Shown here: positions 37,215-44,841 of the stretch, piece by piece
Layout: every line of letters begins with the position of its first letter
Numbering within the stretch: position 1 is the first letter of the stretch
From: an uncultured Lachnospiraceae bacterium
GTDB lineage: Bacteria > Bacillota > Clostridia > Lachnospirales > Lachnospiraceae
Direction of reading: 5' to 3'
Assembly (NCBI GenBank): GCA_910589265.1
Contig: CAJUTQ010000074.1
Span: 1-64,000, forward strand
Length of the DNA: 64,000 nucleotides
Made by a program: the position numbers and the translations under genes
The notes under the pieces: model-generated
Databases searched by the model: none
Seen by the model: the letters and a program-made list of their open reading frames with translations, nothing else
What the model was told of the DNA's origin: nothing

Positions 37215-38084
37215 TTATAACCCATTGGCAATGTCTAATAAGTACTGTCCATATTCCGTCTTATTTAATCCCTCTGCCAGTAACACCAGCTGTTCTTTAT
37301 TAATAAATCCCTTTTTATAAGCTATCTCCTCAATACAGGAAATATACAGCCCCTGTCTTTTTTGGAATGCTGCGACAAAATCAGCTGCCTCTAAGAGAGA
37401 ATCATGATTCCCTGTATCAAGCCAAGCAAAACCTCTTCCTAATGTTTCCACCTGTAAAGTTCCCCTTTTGAGATATTCATTATTTACAGCTGTAATTTCT
37501 AGCTCTCCCCTTCCTGAAGGCTGAATTCCTTTGGCAATGGATACGACATTGTTATCATAAAAATAGAGGCCTGGAACTGCATAATTTGATCTAGGCTTCT
37601 TAGGCTTTTCCTCAATAGACAGGGCCTTTCCCCTTTCATCAAACTCCACAACCCCATATTCTTTTGGATCTTTTACATAATAGCCAAAAATGGTAGCCCC
37701 TTCTTTTCTGGAAGCAGCCTCTGCCAATACTTTAGAGAAACTTTGTCCATAAAAAATATTGTCTCCCAACACTAGAGCGACCTGGTCTTTGCCAATAAAA
37801 CCTTCCCCAATTAAAAAAGCTTCAGCAAGTCCTCTTGGCTCCTCTTGTATCCCATAAAAGAGAGTCAAGCCTAATTGTTTTCCATCTCCTAGAAGTTCTT
37901 GAAAAACTGGCAAATCCCTTGGCGTAGAAATGATAAGTATTTCTCGTATTCCTGCCAGCATTAAGGTTGACAAAGGGTAATAAATCATAGGCTTGTCATA
38001 AACTGGCATAATCTGCTTTGATACTGCTTTTGTCAACGGATAAAGCCTTGTCCCAGCTCCCCCTGCTAAAACAATTCCCTTCAT
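37215..38084 (-). CDS. rfbA: Glucose-1-phosphate thymidylyltransferase
   Basis: 289 aa. It makes dTDP-glucose from dTTP and glucose-1-phosphate. GIVLAGGAGTRLYPLTKAVSK is the nucleotide-binding loop, LGDNIFYG the metal Asp, EEKPKKPRS and WLDTGNHDSL the sugar-binding motifs. The length is normal. Its ATG overlaps the rfbB stop by 4 bp. Confidence 0.97.
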   Translation of the reverse strand: MKGIVLAGGAGTRLYPLTKAVSKQIMPVYDKPMIYYPLSTLMLAGIREILIISTPRDLPVFQELLGDGKQLGLTLFYGIQEEPRGLAEAFLIGEGFIGKDQVALVLGDNIFYGQSFSKVLAEAASRKEGATIFGYYVKDPKEYGVVEFDERGKALSIEEKPKKPRSNYAVPGLYFYDNNVVSIAKGIQPSGRGELEITAVNNEYLKRGTLQVETLGRGFAWLDTGNHDSLLEAADFVAAFQKRQGLYISCIEEIAYKKGFINKEQLVLLAEGLNKTEYGQYLLDIANGL

Positions 38085-39172
38085 TCTCCATCCTCCCTAA
38101 ACTGGTACATCTCTTCGTAATATTTCTGGTAATCTTTACTTGTCACCCTGTCCATCCATTCTGCGTTCTCAAAATACCATGCAATTGTTTTGCGAATGCC
38201 ATCTGCAAACATTGTTTCAGGAACCCAGCCAATCTCAGACTTAATCTTATCTGGAGCTATAGCATATCTCCTGTCATGTCCCTTTCTATCCTCTACATAC
38301 GTAATCAGCTCCTCGCTGATCCTCTCTTTTCTTGGATCCCCCTCTGGAAGCATATCTTTTAATGTGTCCAATATAATATGGACAATTTCAATATTCTGCT
38401 TCTCATTATGCCCTCCAATATTATATGTCTGCCCAAGGCTGCCCAGTTCTTGCACCATATCAATTGCCTTTACATGATCTCTTACATAGAGCCAGTCCCG
38501 TACATTTTTTCCATCTCCATAGACGGGAAGCTTCTTTCCCAAAAGAGCATTGTGAATAATTAAAGGGATCAACTTTTCCGGAAACTGATAAGGTCCATAA
38601 TTATTACTACAATTGGTAATATTGGCTGGAAACTTATATGTGTCAATATAACTTTTTACAAGCATATCAGAAGAGGCTTTGCTAGCAGAATAAGGACTGT
38701 GGGGATCATAGGGAGTTGTCTCATAAAAGTATTCCCCTGCTCTTTCCAAAGAGCCATACACCTCGTCAGTAGATACATGAAGAAACTTTTTTCCCTGGAC
38801 ATATCCTTCTCCTTCAGTCCATGCATTTTTCGCACAGTCAAGGAGAATTAATGTACCTAAGACATTAGTTTTTACAAATATTTCCGGGCTGCGGATACTC
38901 CTATCTACATGGCTCTCTGCAGCAAAATGTACAACTCTGTCTATGTCATTTTCCTCAAATATTTTGGAAATGGCTTCTCTATCACAAATATCAGCTTTTA
39001 TAAACGTATAATTTCTACGTTTTTCCACATCCTTTAAATTTTCCAAATTTCCTGCATATGTTAAAGCATCCACATTAATTATACGAATGCTGTCATTGTA
39101 TTTTTGAAACATATAATGGATATAGTTTGCTCCAATAAAACCAGCTCCACCAGTTACTAGATATGTTTTCAT
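38081..39172 (-). CDS. rfbB: dTDP-glucose 4,6-dehydratase
   Basis: 363 aa extended SDR. It converts dTDP-glucose to dTDP-4-keto-6-deoxyglucose. GGAGFIGANY is the NAD site, STDEVYG holds the Thr-Asp-Glu catalytic trio, and YSASKASSD has the Tyr-x-x-x-Lys. ATG 39172 (MKTYLVTGG) has GGAGG 9 bp upstream; the GTG at 39196 does not. It is the first gene after a strong promoter and so probably heads the 28-kb operon. Confidence 0.97.
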   Translation of the reverse strand: MKTYLVTGGAGFIGANYIHYMFQKYNDSIRIINVDALTYAGNLENLKDVEKRRNYTFIKADICDREAISKIFEENDIDRVVHFAAESHVDRSIRSPEIFVKTNVLGTLILLDCAKNAWTEGEGYVQGKKFLHVSTDEVYGSLERAGEYFYETTPYDPHSPYSASKASSDMLVKSYIDTYKFPANITNCSNNYGPYQFPEKLIPLIIHNALLGKKLPVYGDGKNVRDWLYVRDHVKAIDMVQELGSLGQTYNIGGHNEKQNIEIVHIILDTLKDMLPEGDPRKERISEELITYVEDRKGHDRRYAIAPDKIKSEIGWVPETMFADGIRKTIAWYFENAEWMDRVTSKDYQKYYEEMYQFREDGE

Positions 39173-39231
39173 CCTTATTTCCTCCAAGCTCTGCACAAAT
39201 GTCTTTACTCTTAATATTTATATTCCGTCAT

Positions 39232-39260
39232 ATTATACCATTATATATAGTGGAATTCAA
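39232..39260 (-). promoter_or_regulatory. Sigma-A promoter heading the main polysaccharide operon
   Basis: On the minus strand TTGAAT (39255-39260) and TATAAT (39232-39237) are 17 bp apart, about 60 bp ahead of the rfbB ATG. It is the only strong promoter I find in front of the uninterrupted run of genes from rfbB to the LCP gene. Confidence 0.75.
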
Positions 39261-39280
39261 TAAGATTTCAATATACAAAA

Positions 39281-39324
39281 CACAAAAGAGACTGAACACA
39301 TAATGGATCAGTCTCTTTCTTTTT
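39281..39324. terminator. Bidirectional intrinsic terminator after the Spo0A-C gene
   Basis: AAGAGACTGA and TCAGTCTCTT form a 10-bp stem with a 13-nt loop. The minus strand continues TTTGTGTTTTG and the plus strand TCTTTTTTT, so it can stop transcripts from either side. It insulates the rfbB promoter from the Spo0A-C gene. Confidence 0.8.
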
Positions 39325-39705
39325 TTAACAAGCCATACTATTAAGCCTAATTCTATCAGCAATCTGGACCATATACTCAGAATTGCACGGCTTTCTTCTT
39401 CCTCCGGCAATAGAATAACCAAAATATTTCTCAAAAGCTTCTATGTTTCCTCTGGCCCAGGATACCTCCACAGCATTTCTTATAGAACGCTCTACCTTGG
39501 ACACAGTTGTCCCATGTTTCTTTGCAATATCATAATATAAAACTTTCGTAATAGAATGGGCAATTTCCATGTCTTCTACAAGCATCATGATTGCCTCCCG
39601 AATATAACCATATCCCTTCAAATGGGCAGGAACGCCAAATTCGTGCAAAATCTCTGTTACCTGCCACTCTAATTCTATGTTTTTTCTATCTTTTACAATT
39701 ATCAT
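39325..39705 (-). CDS. Orphan Spo0A C-terminal-domain DNA-binding protein
   Basis: 126 aa. It consists of a Spo0A_C-like effector domain only: LHEFGVPAHLKGYGYIREAI, then YYDIAKKHGTTVSKVERSIR (recognition helix) and GRRKPCNSEYMVQIADRIRL match Spo0A, where this domain binds TGTCGAA-type boxes. There is no phosphoacceptor receiver domain, so activity is not controlled by phosphorylation of this protein itself. ATG 39705 follows AAGGAGG at ideal spacing. It has its own promoter and terminator and sits between two glycan operons, which suggests, but does not prove, that it regulates them. Confidence 0.88.
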   Translation of the reverse strand: MIIVKDRKNIELEWQVTEILHEFGVPAHLKGYGYIREAIMMLVEDMEIAHSITKVLYYDIAKKHGTTVSKVERSIRNAVEVSWARGNIEAFEKYFGYSIAGGRRKPCNSEYMVQIADRIRLNSMAC

Positions 39706-39785
39706 TGTCGCCTCCTTATTGTTTCTTCCCTTTTTCCCTAATTTATCACATGCATGTAAAAATCTCATTATCTGCCAGCAAATTT

Positions 39786-39814
39786 ATTGTATCATAAATG
39801 TAAATATTTGTAAA
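39786..39814 (-). promoter_or_regulatory. Sigma-A promoter of the Spo0A-C gene
   Basis: TTTACA (39809-39814) and TACAAT (39786-39791) on the minus strand with a 17-bp spacer, about 75 bp upstream of the ATG. Confidence 0.72.
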
Positions 39815-39860
39815 TACTCACTTCCTATTTTTTTACAGTTCTTATTTTTTCGCTGCCTTT

Positions 39861-40292
39861 CTACCAAAAATCTTTCAGATTATTACTTTCATATAAATAT
39901 TCAACATATTCCTCACTATCCACATATCGAAATAAGTCATAGGCTTCATTTTCTGAAATAGGGATTTTTTCCTTATCTGTCACATTGTAAAGTTCTCTTT
40001 CCATCGCATAAGTATACTTATCTTTGTTTACTACAATGCCACGGACAATAAACTCTACTTCGATTTCCCTGTAATGGATGTGATCATCTGTGACATATAC
40101 TTTAAAGCCATATTTATGCCCATAGAAAGCTGTCTGTTTATTAGCTATTCTCTCATAGAGATGTCCGTCCACTTTTTCATCCATAAATGTAGGGATTGCT
40201 TCATCCCACAATAGTGTCAATTCATCCGATGCTGCATTTGTAATTTGTCTGGCACTTACTTTAACCATTTTCTTTGGTGCCGGCATATTCAT
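39861..40292 (-). CDS. Conserved-looking hypothetical protein (143 aa)
   Basis: I do not recognise a family. The protein is soluble, without signal or membrane segment, mixed alpha/beta, and rich in charged and aromatic residues in the second half (EAYDLFRYVDSEEYVEYLYE). It lies 18 bp after the second priming transferase and is probably co-transcribed from the promoter at 41988-42016. AGAGG before ATG 40292 fits the second ATG (40286) better. It may be an accessory or regulator of the neighbouring transferase. Confidence 0.7.
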   Translation of the reverse strand: MNMPAPKKMVKVSARQITNAASDELTLLWDEAIPTFMDEKVDGHLYERIANKQTAFYGHKYGFKVYVTDDHIHYREIEVEFIVRGIVVNKDKYTYAMERELYNVTDKEKIPISENEAYDLFRYVDSEEYVEYLYESNNLKDFW

Positions 40293-40310
40293 TCCTCTCT
40301 TCCGTTTAGC

Positions 40311-41726
40311 TTACTTTGCCCCATCCCCTCGGATTACTACACCAATTGTTTTCATTAAAATTTTTAGATCAAGCCCCAGGGACCAATTATCAATATACTC
40401 AACATCCATGCGGACAACTTCTTCAAAATCCGTAACTTTACTTCTGCCGCTAATCTGCCATAGCCCTGTCAATCCCGGGGTTATGCTCAACCGCCGCTTA
40501 TGATAACTTCTGTATTTTTCAAATTCATCCAACGTTGGAGGTCTGGTACCCACAAGGCTCATATCCCCCTTTAATACATTAAAAAACTGAGGACATTCGT
40601 CTAAGCTTGTCTTCCTTAATATTCTACCCACCTTAGTAATTCTTGGATCATCTGTTATTTTAAACATAAATCCATCTGCTTCATTTTTTTCTAAAAGCTC
40701 CTTTTTTCTAACGTCAGCGTCCACATACATGGAACGGAATTTATACATTTTAAAAAATCTTCCGTTCTTTCCAACACGAATTTGGGAATAAAAAACAGGT
40801 CCTTTTGATTCTAGTTTAATTGCTGGCCCAAAGATTACTGCAATGAGCAAAGTGAAGAAACAACCAATAAGGGAACCTAGTATGTCCATTAATCTTTTTA
40901 AAATAAGGCGTCGCATAGGCATAATTTGGTTTGCTAAAGTGACTGCATAAAGAGAGCCAAATTTTGATACCGTTTTTTGAGCTCCAATATGAAAACTGTA
41001 CAAATCAATATTCATGTGTATTGTAATTCCCATAGAATATAGTTTTTTCACAAGCCTAATCGTATCTTTTTCTGGATAACCTTTTGTGTAAAAATAAGCC
41101 TCATCTAAATAAGAGCCTTTGCAGTACTCAATCAAATTTCTTCGATCTGCCACTACTGGCACTCCCTGTATCCTTTTCCCAATCTGGTTTTTGTCTAAAA
41201 CAGCAGCAGCAGCTACCTTATACTCCCAATTTTTTTCTGATAGCAAAGCCTGAATAGCTTGTTCTGAAATTTGATCTAAAGTAACTAACAAAAGCTGCCT
41301 GTTTTTTTTACTATTTTTATAAATATGAAGCCAATAATATTTTAGTCCTTGATGGCTCACATACATAAAGAAGCAGTTGATGCAAAAAAACAGTACCATT
41401 ACCCCGCGGGAAAATTCCATAACAATACGTGTAAAATAAATACTACAAATTGAAATAAGCATCATAATACCATTGACTTTTACTACGCTAATCCCTTCAA
41501 CGATATATCCTCTCATCACAAAGTCTCGATTCATATTCACTGCCAGATAAAGAAATAAATAGCTTAAAATAAGTAGAGCAAGCACTCCAAGAATGGAGCC
41601 CTGCCCTCCAAACTTCAAAAATGAATGGTGTCGTATAAAATTAGATATAAAAAAGCTGGTCATAATGGCAATGCAGTCTATCCCAATAATGTATAAATTC
41701 TGCATATTATTTTTATTTTGAAACAT
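40311..41726 (-). CDS. Second polyprenyl glycosylphosphotransferase (priming enzyme)
   Basis: About 471 aa, same class as the enzyme at 12.2 kb but clearly divergent. It has N-terminal membrane helices, a cytosolic Rossmann-like middle and the catalytic domain with KRLMDILGS, KMYKFRSMYVDAD, SLDECPQFFNVLKGDMSLVGTRPP and TPGLTGLWQISGRS. It uses a UDP-sugar to prime undecaprenyl phosphate; the LWQISGRS ending is nearer to galactose-phosphate-type enzymes, a weak hint only. I choose ATG 41726 over GTG 41747. It has a 250-nt leader with strong RNA structure and its own promoter. Confidence 0.92.
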   Translation of the reverse strand: MFQNKNNMQNLYIIGIDCIAIMTSFFISNFIRHHSFLKFGGQGSILGVLALLILSYLFLYLAVNMNRDFVMRGYIVEGISVVKVNGIMMLISICSIYFTRIVMEFSRGVMVLFFCINCFFMYVSHQGLKYYWLHIYKNSKKNRQLLLVTLDQISEQAIQALLSEKNWEYKVAAAAVLDKNQIGKRIQGVPVVADRRNLIEYCKGSYLDEAYFYTKGYPEKDTIRLVKKLYSMGITIHMNIDLYSFHIGAQKTVSKFGSLYAVTLANQIMPMRRLILKRLMDILGSLIGCFFTLLIAVIFGPAIKLESKGPVFYSQIRVGKNGRFFKMYKFRSMYVDADVRKKELLEKNEADGFMFKITDDPRITKVGRILRKTSLDECPQFFNVLKGDMSLVGTRPPTLDEFEKYRSYHKRRLSITPGLTGLWQISGRSKVTDFEEVVRMDVEYIDNWSLGLDLKILMKTIGVVIRGDGAK

Positions 41727-41767
41727 AGCTCTTCCCTGATAAGCCACCTTTCTTTTACAATTTTCCT

Positions 41768-41925
41768 TAAACGGACATGTCGCCTGATGGCGGCACCACC
41801 ATAAATGAAAGTCCGCTGTTTCGGGCCTATGGCTCTTTCACAGCTGCTGCCTGTATTCATGATCTGACCTATCGGCCTACTCATTCATACAGGCTAGCCC
41901 GTCAAATGTTAGGACTTTCACAGTA
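41768..41925 (-). ncRNA. Structured leader RNA of unknown class upstream of the priming transferase
   Basis: Read on the minus strand, a perfect 10-bp closing stem joins GUGAAAGUCC (41912-41921) to GGACUUUCAU (41805-41814). It encloses two arms: CCUGUAU/AUACAGG (41887-41893 with 41850-41856) capped by AUGA/UCAU and GGCC-GAUA-GGUC (41866-41877), and GCUGU/ACAGC (41840-41844 with 41815-41819). A further hairpin follows (41785-41801). The order suggests a three-way-junction regulatory RNA, such as a riboswitch or an antitermination element. I cannot match it to a known class, and no U-run terminator follows it. Confidence 0.6.
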
Positions 41926-41987
41926 ATTAAGGCAAGTATACGGTTTCGCTATATGTTTGTCAACCAGCTTTCCTTTCCTTCTATTCC

Positions 41988-42016
41988 ATTGTAACGATTA
42001 CTTGATTGTATTTCAA
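41988..42016 (-). promoter_or_regulatory. Strong sigma-A promoter of the second priming-transferase unit
   Basis: TTGAAA (42011-42016) and TACAAT (41988-41993) on the minus strand, 17-bp spacer, each one mismatch from consensus. The transcript would start near 41981 and carry the structured leader. Confidence 0.78.
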
Positions 42017-42101
42017 CCCTTTCTTCATAATTAGTCACAATTTGTCCCTTTTTGTTACATAAAATAACTACTATTTCACCAAAAATATTATTACAGAATA
42101 T

Positions 42102-44441
42102 TTAAATATGGGTCATAATAAATTGGCATTCTCCTTGTACCATTACTTTCTTTTTTCCTGCTGCTATAAAATAGGTTTTCCCTGGATAAAATCTTAAACA
42201 AGTTGTCTTTGTCTTAATCTCCCCAAATCCCTCCAAAAAGGAAACGACACTGAAAGAAGCGTCTTCCACTTCTATCTCTGCCTGGGTCTTTATAGTGTAA
42301 CGAATGCTCTCAAAATATTTACACTGTCCTAAAATTTGTTTTGTATAGCCTTCTTCTACCTCTTCTTTGCAGGGAAATTTCCATTCATCATAAGGTTCCA
42401 TATTGGCTACCTTTAATGCCTTCTCTAAGTGTAACTCTCTGAAATTTCCGAATCTATCCTTACGTCCATAGTCGTATAAACGGTACGTACTGTTAGAGCT
42501 TTGCTGAATTTCGTAAATAACAATGCCTTCTCCAATGGCATGAATTGTTCCTGCTTCTATAAAAAAAACATCTCCCTGTTTAACAGGAAATTCCTTCATC
42601 ACCTCCATAATTGTTCCTTTTTCGACTCTTTTTTTAATTTCTTCCTTTGTCTTTTTCTCTTTTAATCCGCAATATAACTTCGCACCTTCCTTGCAATGAG
42701 CAATATACCACATTTCATTTTTCCCATATTCTCCTTCCTCCCTTATGGCATACTCATCTCCTGGATGCACCTGAACAGACAAATCTTCTTTTGCATCAAT
42801 AAATTTTATTAATAGGGGAAATTTCTCATAATTTTCACATTTCCACCCTAAGGCCTCCCAGCCTATTTTCTTCAAATAATGTCCAAATGCTACTCCTTTG
42901 TATCTGCCAGAGCTAATAATGCTCTCTCCTGCCTCATGTCCAGATAATTCCCAGCTTTCTGCAATCGTTCCATAATCACATTTTTTTCCATACAATTTCT
43001 TTAGCTTATTTCCACCCCACAAATAATCTTTATAAGCTGGTTCTAACTCTACAATATCCTCAATTTCAAAGCCTAGCTCCTTTTCACTGACATCCATACT
43101 TTGAAGAGAAATAATGTCCTTTTCTGTAACAGATTCGCCAACAGCAACTTCTATAATAATCAAATTTTCTCTTGTCACATTGGATACTTGATGGGAAACT
43201 CCAACAGCAACGTCAATGCTTTCTTTCTCTTCATAATCTCTTGTTGTTCCATCAATGGAAACTCGCGCCTTTCCTTCCACAATGGACCAGTGCTCACTTC
43301 TATACGCATGTTTATGGGCATAAATTGTTTCACCTGGAAAAATTGTCAACTTTTTCACCTTATAATTAGGTTCGCTGTTTAACACTTCATACATACCCCA
43401 TGGTCTGTATGAAATTTTATTATCTTCAAAATAATGTCCATACTCTTCTTTATTTTCCCGCACAATTGTTTTTAACTGGGGAGAGAGCCCCTTTTCGCCA
43501 ATATAGACCGCATCGTCTGTGTTTACAACCATTATATTCTTCAGTCCGTTTGTCACTACAATATTTCTCTTTGATCTATTTAACACTGTCGTATTTATAC
43601 AATCTTCCTGAATAGAATTTTCAAAATCAGAGCTTTCTGAAAATTTTTCCATATCTTCAATATGTCCAATATCCCACCATTCAAACTCCCTTTGTACAGT
43701 TTTCATTTTTTTTGAGTGCTCAAATACAGCCTTTTCCACGCAAATCTCTGGAATGGTAAGGAGGACTCCCTCTGGAATAATAACAGAATTATTTCCCCTC
43801 TTTACTTTTTTTGCCCCCTCTTTACATGCATAATATATTTCTGGAGAATAAATTTTTAACTCTTCTAGAAAAACTCCTGTTTCAAATAAAAACATTCCGC
43901 TGTTCCACAAGTAAGTTCCCTTTTTTATATAGGACTTTGCTGTTTCTAAGTCTGGTTTTTCACGGAATCCTTCCACCTCTTCTCCTCTATGACATATATA
44001 TCCAAACTCTGTATTAGGCCCCAAAGCCTCTATTCCAATGGAAACTAAATAGCCTTGTTCTGCCAATTCCTTACATCTAATAATTGCTTCCTGATAACCA
44101 TTTCCTTTGATAAAATGATCTGCGGCAACAACAAAGAGAAATTCAGAAGCATTGCATTGAAAGCAAACCATAGCAATAGCTGCTGCTGTCTTCCTTGCTA
44201 TTTCCTCATAAAACATTCGATACTTAAGCCCCTGGAAACTTTTCATCTGTCCCTCTGCAATATAATGATATTTCCAGTTTGTTGCAATAAAAAACTCCTC
44301 ACAAAAGGGCATATTTCTCGTTACCGTCTCCTGGAGCAAAGAACGGTTTTTGTGAATTTCCATAAACTGTTTTGGATAATTTTTTCTTGAGAGAGGCCAA
44401 AGCCTGTCACCACTCCCTCCTGCAAGCACTAAACACTTCAT
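42102..44441 (-). CDS. Mannose-1-phosphate guanylyltransferase fused to type I mannose-6-phosphate isomerase
   Basis: 779 aa. Residues 1-270 are the GDP-mannose pyrophosphorylase domain (CLVLAGGSGDRLWPLSRKNYPKQF). About 340-450 is the ManC cupin (RPWGMYEVL, YAHKHAYRSEHW). About 460-779 is a second, separate type I phosphomannose isomerase (YLWGGNKLKKLYG, SVQVHPGDEYA, VFFIEAGTIHAIG), with the zinc-binding His/Glu residues visible. Thus one polypeptide runs from fructose-6-phosphate to mannose-6-phosphate and from mannose-1-phosphate to GDP-mannose; the mutase step is left to the gene at 23.8 kb. The usual bifunctional ManC has only the cupin; here a full ManA is added. ATG 44441 fits GGAG 5 bp upstream. 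Confidence 0.9.
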   Translation of the reverse strand: MKCLVLAGGSGDRLWPLSRKNYPKQFMEIHKNRSLLQETVTRNMPFCEEFFIATNWKYHYIAEGQMKSFQGLKYRMFYEEIARKTAAAIAMVCFQCNASEFLFVVAADHFIKGNGYQEAIIRCKELAEQGYLVSIGIEALGPNTEFGYICHRGEEVEGFREKPDLETAKSYIKKGTYLWNSGMFLFETGVFLEELKIYSPEIYYACKEGAKKVKRGNNSVIIPEGVLLTIPEICVEKAVFEHSKKMKTVQREFEWWDIGHIEDMEKFSESSDFENSIQEDCINTTVLNRSKRNIVVTNGLKNIMVVNTDDAVYIGEKGLSPQLKTIVRENKEEYGHYFEDNKISYRPWGMYEVLNSEPNYKVKKLTIFPGETIYAHKHAYRSEHWSIVEGKARVSIDGTTRDYEEKESIDVAVGVSHQVSNVTRENLIIIEVAVGESVTEKDIISLQSMDVSEKELGFEIEDIVELEPAYKDYLWGGNKLKKLYGKKCDYGTIAESWELSGHEAGESIISSGRYKGVAFGHYLKKIGWEALGWKCENYEKFPLLIKFIDAKEDLSVQVHPGDEYAIREEGEYGKNEMWYIAHCKEGAKLYCGLKEKKTKEEIKKRVEKGTIMEVMKEFPVKQGDVFFIEAGTIHAIGEGIVIYEIQQSSNSTYRLYDYGRKDRFGNFRELHLEKALKVANMEPYDEWKFPCKEEVEEGYTKQILGQCKYFESIRYTIKTQAEIEVEDASFSVVSFLEGFGEIKTKTTCLRFYPGKTYFIAAGKKKVMVQGECQFIMTHI

Positions 44442-44453
44442 TCCCGCTCCCAT

Positions 44454-44841
44454 CTGCTGCTTTGAATGCAGCTTCTTTTTTGAAATGTATTATAGCAGAA
44501 TTTACAAAAAAAAAGAAGGGATTGAGATAAATTCCCCTCAAATATAAGTATAGCCCCTGCAAAAAGGCAGAGACTATACAAATACAGGCGTAAAAAAACT
44601 TTTATTTTTTCTATCTCTTTTATAACACATCATTGACATAAATGCAATACTCATTTATTAAATTATAGAAAAAATTCCTTTTACTCTGCCGATTCTTTCA
44701 ACTATAAAAATAAAGCGCCATTTGCATTTTTGGGGCTTTTATAGTAAAATTTTGATTGTAATTATATAAAAATAATGTGGAAAGGTGTGAACAGAAATAT
44801 TACAAGAGGACATTGCTAAGATTAAACTTAAAATATTACAG
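44454..44841. promoter_or_regulatory. Divergent intergenic region with two promoters and a 32-nt hairpin
   Basis: Towards manC-manA (minus) there is TATAAT (44489-44494) with a poor -35 (TTCTTT, about 44512-44517). Towards the teichoic-acid-like gene (plus) there is TTGCAT (44722-44727) and TAAAAT (44745-44750), spacer 17. Between them, GTATAG-CCC-CTGC and GCAG-AGA-CTATAC (44548-44579) form a hairpin with a 3x3 internal loop. Without a clear U-run it may be an operator or mRNA element rather than a terminator. The rest is AT-rich without genes. Confidence 0.5.

Noticed and set aside
41768..41801. T-box-like string GGTGGTGCCGCC followed by GTCCGTTT in the leader RNA
   Set aside because: It resembles the T-box core, but the A of GGTACCGC is G. 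There is no recognisable Stem I specifier layout and no terminator U-run, and a sugar transferase is an unlikely T-box target.
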